From the NCBI GenBank assembly GCA_013205645.1, contig JABMMH010000038.1, forward strand, positions 1 through 5,558: 5,558 bases of DNA, written 5' to 3'. This stretch comes from Polaromonas sp. GTDB lineage: Bacteria > Pseudomonadota > Gammaproteobacteria > Burkholderiales > Burkholderiaceae_C. The notes beneath the pieces were generated by a model. That model was not told the origin of the DNA. It was given only the letters and a program-made list of their open reading frames with translations, and did not search any database. A program made the position numbers and the translations under genes. This document shows, piece after piece, positions 1 to 5,160 of the stretch. The stretch's first letter is position 1. Each line of letters begins with the position of its first letter.

Positions 1-520
1 AATTCAAAAAGCGGGAAAACTGCTCCGGCAACGCCGGCTTCAGCCCTTTCAGGGCAGCCGACAACACCGGCGCACCTGTTGATTCTTGCCACCACAAACT
101 GTCTTTGAGCGGCGTCATGTCAATCGCCACAGCGACTGCCAAGAGCAACACCAGACCACGCACCACGCCAAAGACAGCGCCAAGCACGCGGTCAACCGGA
201 CGCAGACCCACGGCCACCACCATTTTCCGCACCATGGACGCCAGCAAACCCGCCACAAACACGGCGGCGATAAAGGTCAGTACAAAGGCGACGGCATAGC
301 GAATCGGCGGCGTGGCGGACGCCATCGGCAGCAGAGCGGCGACATCAGGCGCAAACCATTGCGCCACAAAAAAGGCGGCAACCCAACCCAACACAGACAA
401 CACCTCAAAGACCAAACCGCGCCAAAGGCCGACCAGCAGCGACAGCACAAGCACCGCCAGCAAGACCCAGTCAGTGGCCGTGATGGAAGCGATGCTGGCA
501 ATGGAAGGAGCGTCTGACAA
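1..520 (-). CDS. cvpA: CvpA family inner-membrane protein, 3' end cut by window edge
   Basis: CvpA is an integral inner-membrane protein, linked in E. coli to colicin V production and encoded next to purF. The 173 codons visible give about four hydrophobic segments, at roughly residues 18-35, 40-57, 75-98 and 112-133. Family hallmarks are TDWVLLAVLVLSLLVGLWRG near the N-terminus, the motif GLRPVDRVLGAVFG around 105-118, and WWQESTGAP at 143-151. Family members are usually about 160-180 residues, so the stop probably lies within a base or two of the left edge; the last full codon is Asn at 4..2. No ATG or GTG lies between the preceding in-frame stops (538-536 and 532-530) and the conserved start of the domain. 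The only usual start is TTG at 520-518, which has GAGGG six bases upstream. It follows the SPOR gene stop by 15 bases, so the two are surely co-transcribed. The family call is firm; the exact start is inferred. Confidence 0.9.
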   Translation of the reverse strand, partial: MSDAPSIASIASITATDWVLLAVLVLSLLVGLWRGLVFEVLSVLGWVAAFFVAQWFAPDVAALLPMASATPPIRYAVAFVLTFIAAVFVAGLLASMVRKMVVAVGLRPVDRVLGAVFGVVRGLVLLLAVAVAIDMTPLKDSLWWQESTGAPVLSAALKGLKPALPEQFSRFLN

Positions 521-535
521 ATCCGGCCCTCAAGC

Positions 536-1261
536 TTACAAAGTGAGAATCGTCACAGGCAAACCCAGCGACTTGATCTTGCCGGCAACTTGCTCAGCCT
601 CGGCCCGATTGGGGAAGGGACCGACACGGACGCGGGTGCGTTGACCGTCTTGGGTGTCCACCACTTGGGTGTAGGTTTTGAAGCCGGCTTTTTCAAGTTT
701 GCTGCGCGCTTCACGTGCCTTCGCGGCCTCGGCGTAAGCACCGACCTGAACCACCATGCGGACATCCGCGGCGGCAGACGGCGGGGTTTTACCTTCAAGC
801 AAGGCACGGGCGCGCGCACTGTCATCCACTTTGGGAGCGACTGGCGCCGGTGCTGCTGGGGCAGCAACGACGGGCGCGACTGCGGCGGCTGGCACTGGGG
901 TCGGGTTGGCGGCGGGCTCTGCCTTGGGCGGTGTGCTCGGCTCAACCACTGCCGTCGACGCGGCTGGTGGGGTCTCGGTCTCCGCCATCGAAGCCGGCAC
1001 AGGCTGCGGCGTGATGAGCGGTTTGACCGTGTTTTTATTCGGAATGTCGATGGCAATGTCGACCGGCACCGGCCGTGGCTGTGAGTCAAACAGCAGTGGA
1101 AAGCCCACCACGCCGATCAACACCAGCACGGCGGCGCCGATCAGCCGGTGTTTGGCCCGCTTGCGAATGATGTCAACGCTTTCGGACGATGCGTTGGCGC
1201 CGGCCTTGGCCTTGTTGGATTTAGAAGATTGACCGCCCCGGCGGAGGTTGAAAAACGACAT
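536..1261 (-). CDS. SPOR domain protein, DedD-like, single-pass inner membrane
   Basis: This 241-residue protein has DedD architecture. A basic cytoplasmic N-terminus (residues 1-38) is followed by one membrane helix (about 39-58), a long Pro/Ala-rich periplasmic linker (about 82-145), and a C-terminal SPOR domain (about 166-241). The SPOR repeats are visible as MVVQVGAY (169-176) and RVRVGPF (210-216), with the usual EAEQVAGKIKSLGL helix after the second. SPOR domains bind glycan strands lacking stem peptides at the division septum, so a role in cell constriction is likely by family. The gene sits between folC and cvpA, exactly where dedD lies in E. coli. The ATG at 1261-1259 has no clear Shine-Dalgarno. 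The 42-base gap after folC suggests read-through from folC. I leave the symbol empty because SPOR proteins are numerous, although dedD is the obvious candidate by position. Confidence 0.93.
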   Translation of the reverse strand: MSFFNLRRGGQSSKSNKAKAGANASSESVDIIRKRAKHRLIGAAVLVLIGVVGFPLLFDSQPRPVPVDIAIDIPNKNTVKPLITPQPVPASMAETETPPAASTAVVEPSTPPKAEPAANPTPVPAAAVAPVVAAPAAPAPVAPKVDDSARARALLEGKTPPSAAADVRMVVQVGAYAEAAKAREARSKLEKAGFKTYTQVVDTQDGQRTRVRVGPFPNRAEAEQVAGKIKSLGLPVTILTL

Positions 1262-1303
1262 GGTCGTGGTTGTGCTCGTTGGAGATCTGTTGAGGGGGTT
1301 GAT

Positions 1304-2629
1304 TTAACCGGCCATGTGCTGCGCCGTCAGGCGGGGCAATCCGTCTTTCAAAACACCGCCCACGGTGTAGAAAGAACCGAAAACGACGATTCTATCAGTG
1401 GGCTTGGCCGCAGCGACGGCGGCGTCAAGCGCCTGCCGGGGCGATTCAAAGGTGGCTGAAGTGACGTCAGAACGCTTCTGCACAGCTTGCCAGCGGCTCT
1501 CCAAGTCGGCGCCGATTGCGGCACGCGGCGTTGGCAAATCGGTGAAATACCACTTATCCACCAAGGGATCGAGCCGGGCCAACATGGGGGCTAAGTCTTT
1601 ATCGGCCATGGCGCCAAAAACAGCGTGGGTGCAGGGGTAAAAACCCATGGCATCAAGGTTTTCAGCCAGCGCTGCGACTGAATGCGGGTTGTGCGCCACG
1701 TCCAGCACCAGCGTCGGCTGGCCGGGCACAATTTGGAAGCGCCCCGGCAACTCAACCATCGACAAACCGACCCGCACCGCCTGCGCCGTCACCGGCAACA
1801 AGTCGCGCACGGCCGTCAAAGCGGCCAGCACGCCAGCAGCGTTGACCAATTGGTTGGCACCGCGCAGCGCCGGATAAGCCAGCCCCGAATAACGCCGGCC
1901 GCGACCAGCCCAGCCCCACTGCAGCTTGTCGCCCGAAAAATTGAAGTCATGGCCAAAGCGCCACAGGTCTGCCCCCAAGTCGGCGGCGGCTTGCAACACG
2001 CTTTGCGGTGGCACCGGGTCGCTCACCACGACCGGTTTGCCGGCGCGCATGATGCCGGCTTTTTCTCGGCCTATGCTTTCACGGTCGTTGCCGAGCAACT
2101 CCATGTGGTCTAGGTCGATACTGGTGATGACAGCGCAATCGGCGTCGATGATATTGATGGCGTCGAGTCGGCCGCCCAGCCCGACTTCCAAAATCGCCAC
2201 ATCCAGCGGGGCGTCGGCCAGCTGCTTCAAAAAGACCAAGGTGGTGAACTCAAAATAGCTCAGCGAAATCACGCCGGCACCATCTACCGCGTCAGCTTGC
2301 AGGCGGGCGCGCTCGACCGCCTTAAAAAACGGCAGCAAGGAGGCCGCACTAACAACATCACCGCGAATTCGGCCGCGTTCCTCAAAATGCACCAAATGCG
2401 GCGAGCTGTACACGCCGGTGCGGTAACCCGCCTCCAACAAAATCGCCTCCAGCATGGCGCAGGTCGAACCCTTGCCGTTCGTGCCAGCGACCGTGATGAC
2501 CGGGCACTTGAAGGCCAAGCCCAGACGCTGCGCCACTTTGCGCACGCGTTCCAGCCCCATGTCGATGCCTTGAGGGTGAATTTGCTCGCAATAAGCCAGC
2601 CAGTCGTCGAGAGTCTTGAGATGTTCCAT
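1304..2629 (-). CDS. folC: Bifunctional folylpolyglutamate synthase / dihydrofolate synthase
   Basis: FolC is a cytoplasmic ATP-dependent ligase. It joins glutamate to dihydropteroate to make dihydrofolate, then extends the polyglutamate tail of folates. From the ATG at 2629 the protein has 441 residues, normal for the family. Visible Mur-ligase motifs are the P-loop GTNGKGST (49-56), SSPHL (75-79), EVGLGGRLDAIN (148-159), IDLDHMELLG (171-180) and REKAGI (188-193), whose lysine is the family's carbamylated residue. The C-terminal domain has ELPGRFQ (293-299) and LDVAHNPHS (309-317). No key residue appears missing. Starting at TTG 2650 would add seven residues (MRDNADH). I prefer the ATG because MEHLKTLDDWLAYCE fits the usual family N-terminus, though neither start has a good ribosome binding site. 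It is the first gene of the folC-SPOR-cvpA cluster and diverges from the YffB-like gene. Confidence 0.95.
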   Translation of the reverse strand: MEHLKTLDDWLAYCEQIHPQGIDMGLERVRKVAQRLGLAFKCPVITVAGTNGKGSTCAMLEAILLEAGYRTGVYSSPHLVHFEERGRIRGDVVSAASLLPFFKAVERARLQADAVDGAGVISLSYFEFTTLVFLKQLADAPLDVAILEVGLGGRLDAINIIDADCAVITSIDLDHMELLGNDRESIGREKAGIMRAGKPVVVSDPVPPQSVLQAAADLGADLWRFGHDFNFSGDKLQWGWAGRGRRYSGLAYPALRGANQLVNAAGVLAALTAVRDLLPVTAQAVRVGLSMVELPGRFQIVPGQPTLVLDVAHNPHSVAALAENLDAMGFYPCTHAVFGAMADKDLAPMLARLDPLVDKWYFTDLPTPRAAIGADLESRWQAVQKRSDVTSATFESPRQALDAAVAAAKPTDRIVVFGSFYTVGGVLKDGLPRLTAQHMAG

Positions 2630-2667
2630 GTGGTCTGCATTGTCGCGCAAGCTGCGAAAATAGCCCG
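2630..2667. promoter_or_regulatory. Divergent 38-bp intergenic region between folC and the YffB-like gene
   Basis: Only 38 bases separate the chosen folC start (2629) from the ATG at 2668, so promoters for both directions must overlap or lie inside the opposite gene. Weak -10-like strings are present (GACAAT towards folC; AAAATA near 2657 towards the plus gene), but neither has a convincing -35 partner. No clear Shine-Dalgarno precedes either start. That the region carries promoters is inferred from gene orientation, not from a strong consensus match. Confidence 0.35.
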
Positions 2668-3012
2668 ATGATCATCCTCTATGGCATCCCAAACTGCGAC
2701 ACCGTTAAAAAAGCCTGCACCTGGCTCACCGCCCAAGGACTGGCGCATGAATTCCACGACTTCAAGAAGGCCGGCATACCCGCTGACCGGCTAGCGGCTT
2801 GGGAATCTGAGCTGGGCTGGGAGAAGCTGCTGAACCGCAAGGGAACGACTTGGCGCAAGCTCGACCCGCAAGAACAAGCCGGCGCGGTCGACGCCGCCAG
2901 CGCGCAAGCCTTGATGCGAGCCCAACCCAGCCTGATCAAGCGGCCGGTGGTGGAATGGGGAAACCGCAGCACGGTTGGTTTTGACCCGGCCGTTTGGACG
3001 ACGGGTCTTTGA
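2668..3012 (+). CDS. ArsC-like Spx/YffB family thioredoxin-fold protein
   Basis: This 114-residue protein resembles E. coli YffB (about 118 residues) along its length. It has the start MIILYGIPNCDTVKKA (1-16), the block RKGTTWRKL (57-65), DAASAQALM (75-83), and the cis-proline-type motif IKRPVV (90-95). The fold is thioredoxin-like. The family carries the arsenate reductase name, but true arsenate reduction is unproven for this branch, and no ars genes are nearby. Cys10 occupies the active-site position. A second cysteine, Cys17, sits where E. coli YffB has arginine and could in principle be a resolving thiol. In many proteobacteria this gene lies beside dapE; here no dap gene is in view and its neighbours are folC (divergent) and the glycine-zipper pair. 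The start is the ATG matching the family N-terminus; no Shine-Dalgarno is evident. Family call is confident, function unknown. Confidence 0.9.
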   Translation: MIILYGIPNCDTVKKACTWLTAQGLAHEFHDFKKAGIPADRLAAWESELGWEKLLNRKGTTWRKLDPQEQAGAVDAASAQALMRAQPSLIKRPVVEWGNRSTVGFDPAVWTTGL

Positions 3013-3023
3013 TTAGCAGCGTT

Positions 3024-3060
3024 TTTAACGTTTAGCGGCGTCTTTACCGTTTATTTACCC
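3024..3060 (+). repeat. Two 11-bp direct repeats plus a partial third, upstream of first glycine-zipper gene
   Basis: TTTAACGTTTA (3024-3034) and TTTACCGTTTA (3043-3053) match at 10 of 11 positions and start 19 bases apart, close to two helical turns. TTTACCC (3054-3060) follows directly as a partial third copy. Only this TTTACCC element recurs upstream of the second glycine-zipper gene (3792-3798), and in both cases it begins exactly 101 bases before the start codon. It could be a protein-binding site, but AT-rich short repeats arise easily by chance. Confidence 0.3.
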
Positions 3061-3085
3061 GGCTGCGGTCCACCCAAACGCGTCT

Positions 3086-3132
3086 GCTTCGTTACATTAA
3101 TGTCGGCCACGCACTTATTTCAGACCGCGTGG
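3086..3132 (+). promoter_or_regulatory. Leader element, copy A, likely promoter and 5' UTR
   Basis: This non-coding block is closely similar to 3823-3870 before the second gene. Both begin GCTTCG, share a TACATT/TACAGT-like -10 candidate (3093-3098 here) and TCGGCC, and keep CGCACTTA followed by TTCAGACCGCG. No standard -35 lies at the right distance. Within it CCACGC (3107-3112) and GCGTGG (3127-3132) form a perfect 6-bp inverted repeat around a 14-base loop, ending about 22 bases before the ATG. A ribosome binding site AGGA (3143-3146) follows, eight bases from the start. Conservation between copies is seen; promoter function is inferred. Confidence 0.45.
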
Positions 3133-3154
3133 TGCCAGCAATAGGACTTCGAAC

Positions 3155-3769
3155 ATGCGCTACACCCCGGCTAAATCAATCGCCCAATCATTCGTTTTGC
3201 CCGTTTTACTCACCGTCGGCGCGCTTGGCAGCATCAGTGCCCAAGCGCAAGAAATCCTCGCCCGCGTCATCACCAGCACCGCAGTGATCCAGCAAGTTGC
3301 TGTGCCGCGGCAGGTTTGCAACACGGCGGCGGTGGTCTCCGAAGCACCCAAAAGCGGTGCCGGCGCGGCCATCGGCGCCATCGCTGGCGGTGCGATGGGC
3401 AATGCCGTCGGCAACGGCAGCGGACGCGCGCTGGCCACCATGATCGGCTTGGTCGGCGGCGCGGTGGTCGGCAACAACGTCGAAGGTTCTAGAAACCAGA
3501 CGCAAAACGTGCAGCAGTGCAGCACCCAGACCAGCTACGAGAACCGCACCATGCACTACGACGTGGTTTACGAATACGCCGACAAGCGCTACAGCATTCA
3601 GATGCTCAACGACCCAGGGCAGTACGTGCGCCTGTCGGTGACACCGGTCGGCGTCCTGCCGCCGCCTAACCACACGTCGATGCAGCCGCAGTCGTCGTAC
3701 CAGCAGTACCAGCAACCCGCTCAGCAGACGGAAATCATGACGGGCGAGCCGCGCCAGAACCGGTATTGA
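3155..3769 (+). CDS. Exported glycine-zipper 2TM domain protein, copy A
   Basis: The 204-residue protein has a Sec-type signal peptide with a likely cut after AQA at 29-31. A conserved segment ILARVITSTAVIQQVAVPRQVC ends at Cys55 (first 19 of it at 34-52). A glycine zipper (about 67-108, GAIAGGAMGNAVGNG and GLVGGAVVG) resembles the Rickettsia 17 kDa antigen/SlyB-type domain. A region with Cys122, YDVVYEYADKRY (135-146) and DPGQYVRL (153-160) follows. The last 38 residues are Gln/Pro-rich (QQYQQPAQQ) and unrelated to copy B. There is no lipobox cysteine after the signal, unlike 17 kDa antigen lipoproteins, so this is probably not a lipoprotein. It likely acts in the envelope; the exact function is unknown. 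AGGA at 3143-3146 supports the start. The mature core differs from copy B at about 16 of 136 positions by hand count. Confidence 0.9.
   Translation: MRYTPAKSIAQSFVLPVLLTVGALGSISAQAQEILARVITSTAVIQQVAVPRQVCNTAAVVSEAPKSGAGAAIGAIAGGAMGNAVGNGSGRALATMIGLVGGAVVGNNVEGSRNQTQNVQQCSTQTSYENRTMHYDVVYEYADKRYSIQMLNDPGQYVRLSVTPVGVLPPPNHTSMQPQSSYQQYQQPAQQTEIMTGEPRQNRY
3395..3447 (+). repeat. 53-bp identical island, copy A
   Basis: These 53 bases, coding for the zipper segment from Met81, are identical to 4157-4209 in copy B. The 54 bases just before differ at about 10 positions and those just after at about 11, mostly synonymous, so identity here is abrupt. Direct comparison shows this; a gene-conversion origin is an inference. 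Confidence 0.85.
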
Positions 3770-3822
3770 TAGGCACAGTCTTGACAGGTGATTTACCCGA
3801 GGCCGTGCACCAAGCTGCATGC

Positions 3823-3870
3823 GCTTCGCTACAGTTGATATCGGCCTCGCACTTAATTCAGACCGCGCGG
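3823..3870 (+). promoter_or_regulatory. Leader element, copy B, likely promoter and 5' UTR
   Basis: This matches 3086-3132 with a few substitutions and a one-base length difference. The -10 candidate is TACAGT (3830-3835). The stem seen in copy A is weaker: CCTCGC (3845-3850) faces GCGCGG with one mismatch, although CCGCGCGG is itself an 8-bp palindrome. No terminator separates it from copy A, so read-through from the first gene is possible as well as a separate start. Confidence 0.45.
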
Positions 3871-3878
3871 CACTTCAC

Positions 3879-3885
3879 AGAGGAG
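3879..3885 (+). promoter_or_regulatory. Strong ribosome binding site of copy B
   Basis: AGAGGAG lies seven bases before the ATG at 3893 and is the best Shine-Dalgarno in the window. Copy A has only AGGA at the matching place. This fixes the start and suggests copy B is translated more efficiently. Confidence 0.75.
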
Positions 3886-3892
3886 TTTCGAC

Positions 3893-4666
3893 ATGCGCAA
3901 CACCGCGGCTAAAACCCAGGCGAGATCACTCGCCAAAATCGTCGCCAAAGTCATCGCTTTACCGGCGCTGGCGACTTTAGGCGTGCTTTTCGGCGTCAGC
4001 GCCCAGGCGCAAGACATTCTCGCTCGCGTCATCTCCAGCACCCCGGTGATCCAGCAAGTCGCTGTGCCGCGTCAGGTTTGCAGCACGGCGTCGGTCGTCT
4101 CAGAAGCACCGAACAGCGGTGCGGGCGCCGTCATGGGCGCTATCGCCGGCGGGGCCATGGGCAATGCCGTCGGCAACGGCAGCGGACGCGCGCTGGCCAC
4201 CATGATCGGGCTGGTGGGCGGTGCGGTGGTTGGCAACAACGTTGAAGGACCACGAAGCCAGATGCAAAACGTGCAGCAGTGCGGCACGCAGACCAGCTAC
4301 GAAAACCGCACCCTGCACTACGACGTCGTCTATGAATACGCCGACAAGCGTTACAACATTCAGATGCCGAACGACCCCGGCCAATACGTGCGCCTGCAAG
4401 TCACCCCGGTTGGTACCGTGCCGCCGGCAGCACCAGTTCAAACCTACCAACAATACCAACAGCCCAACGTCGTCTACAGCCAGCCGTCAACCGTCTATGT
4501 ACAGCCCGCACCGACGGTGATTTACGCGCCGCCTTACTATCAGCAACCGTACTACGCACCGATCGGCATCTCTTTGGGCTTTGGTTACCGCGGTGGCTAC
4601 GGTTACGGCGGCGGTTATGGTGGCGGTCACGGCGGCTACCGCGGCGGTCACGGCCACTGGCGTTAA
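3893..4666 (+). CDS. Exported glycine-zipper 2TM domain protein, copy B, with Tyr/Pro and Gly-rich tail
   Basis: This 257-residue paralog of the preceding gene has a signal peptide eight residues longer, likely cut after AQA at 37-39. It has the same core: ILARVISSTPVIQQVAVPRQ, Cys63, a glycine zipper (about 75-116), Cys130, YDVVYEYADKRY (143-154) and DPGQYVRLQVTPVG (161-174). The two cysteines are spaced identically in both copies and may form a periplasmic disulfide. After 175 it differs: a Gln/Tyr/Pro-rich stretch (QQYQQPNVVY, YAPPYYQQPYYAP), then a Gly/Tyr/His-rich end from about 229 finishing GGHGHWR. Such tails occur on envelope proteins of this group, but their role is unclear. There is no lipobox. 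An intrinsic terminator lies 46 bases downstream. Envelope location is inferred from the signal peptide; function is unknown. Confidence 0.9.
   Translation: MRNTAAKTQARSLAKIVAKVIALPALATLGVLFGVSAQAQDILARVISSTPVIQQVAVPRQVCSTASVVSEAPNSGAGAVMGAIAGGAMGNAVGNGSGRALATMIGLVGGAVVGNNVEGPRSQMQNVQQCGTQTSYENRTLHYDVVYEYADKRYNIQMPNDPGQYVRLQVTPVGTVPPAAPVQTYQQYQQPNVVYSQPSTVYVQPAPTVIYAPPYYQQPYYAPIGISLGFGYRGGYGYGGGYGGGHGGYRGGHGHWR
4157..4209 (+). repeat. 53-bp identical island, copy B
   Basis: This is the partner of 3395-3447, in the same reading frame and protein position (from Met89). It marks the only long perfect match between the two paralogs; flanking codons carry frequent synonymous changes. Confidence 0.85.
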
Positions 4667-4712
4667 AACCTTGAAATCTTCAGGCCATGACTGACAACGT
4701 CTGCGCTCACTC

Positions 4713-4738
4713 AAAAGCCCTCGCCCGAGGGCTTTTTT
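4713..4738 (+). terminator. Rho-independent terminator after the glycine-zipper pair
   Basis: AGCCCTCG (4716-4723) and CGAGGGCT (4726-4733) are perfect inverted repeats followed by a run of T to 4738. Four A residues precede the stem, so the structure is almost symmetric and could also stop transcription from the other strand. It separates the glycine-zipper genes from ppnP-argG. Confidence 0.9.
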
Positions 4739-4768
4739 CTTGCCAGCAAGCCAACCCGCGGCGTGCCC

Positions 4769-4774
4769 TAAAAT
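4769..4774 (+). promoter_or_regulatory. Candidate -10 box for ppnP-argG
   Basis: TAAAAT lies between the terminator and ppnP, 41 bases before its ATG, the expected place for the promoter of a new unit. No good -35 sits 16-18 bases upstream; TTGCCA at 4740-4745 is too far (23 bases). The call rests on position and the -10 match alone. Confidence 0.4.
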
Positions 4775-4815
4775 CTATTTTTACAGACCTCTCAGCCTTT
4801 ATTTTTCAACACCCC

Positions 4816-5133
4816 ATGACCACCGACACAATCGACAACATCAGCGTGACCACCCAAGCCAGCGTCTATTTCGACGGTAAGTGCGTCAGCCACGGCATCA
4901 CCTTCGCTGACGGCACCAAAAAATCGGTCGGCGTGGTGCTGCCCGCGAACCTGACCTTCAACACCGGCGCGCCTGAGATCATGGAATGCGTCGCTGGCAG
5001 CTGCGAGTACCAACTCAAAGGCAGCGACGCCTGGGTCAAGTCGGCCCCTGGCGACAAATTCAGCGTGCCTGGCAACTCGTCATTCGATATTCGCGTGACC
5101 GAGCCCTACCACTACATCTGCCACTTCGGCTGA
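4816..5133 (+). CDS. ppnP: Pyrimidine/purine nucleoside phosphorylase (PpnP, DUF1255 cupin)
   Basis: PpnP proteins, formerly YaiE/DUF1255, are small cytoplasmic cupins that split nucleosides with phosphate into a free base and ribose-1-phosphate, with broad substrate range. The 105-residue product aligns along its length with E. coli YaiE (94 residues): YFDGKCVSHG (18-27), SVGVVLP (37-43), FNTGAPEIMECVAGSCEY (48-65), the turn PGDKFSVPGNSSFDIRV (78-94) and the ending EPYHYICHFG (96-105). The extra residues are N-terminal. I start at ATG 4816; the in-frame ATG at 4687 would place the coding region across the terminator. There is no clear Shine-Dalgarno. argG starts 27 bases after the stop, so the two are probably one transcript. 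Confidence 0.93.
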   Translation: MTTDTIDNISVTTQASVYFDGKCVSHGITFADGTKKSVGVVLPANLTFNTGAPEIMECVAGSCEYQLKGSDAWVKSAPGDKFSVPGNSSFDIRVTEPYHYICHFG

Positions 5134-5160
5134 TCTGAACAACACGCAACGAAACACGTC

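Noticed and set aside
1..5. Window begins AATTC, like an EcoRI-cut end
   Set aside because: GAATTC also occurs inside the window (near 2366 and 2748), so it is not a complete EcoRI fragment; the edge is probably arbitrary.
86..517. Plus-strand frames opposite cvpA, the SPOR gene and folC (for example 86-517, 590-1084, 1682-2113)
   Set aside because: GC-rich third positions keep antisense frames open. Compositions are Gln/His/Arg-rich with no family resemblance, whereas the minus-strand genes are clear.
2630..2650. TTG at 2650 as folC start
   Set aside because: It adds only MRDNADH, has no better ribosome binding site, and family N-termini begin close to the ATG at 2629. It cannot be excluded.
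2668..3012. Arsenic-resistance arsC
   Set aside because: The sequence belongs to the YffB/Spx-like branch, with no arsR, arsB or acr3 nearby; arsenate reduction is not supported.
3781..3786. Perfect TTGACA -35 box between the glycine-zipper genes
   Set aside because: No -10-like hexamer lies 16-18 bases downstream, and it lies outside the DNA shared with copy A. Probably chance.
3206..3820. Long antisense reading frames over both glycine-zipper genes (also 4100-4459)
   Set aside because: They lie opposite strongly supported genes, their products are low-complexity Arg/Leu/His/Val-rich shadows, and they resemble each other only because the sense genes are paralogs.
4687..4815. N-terminal extension of ppnP from the ATG at 4687
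   Set aside because: The extension would run through the intrinsic terminator and matches nothing in the family; the ATG at 4816 gives a normal-length protein.
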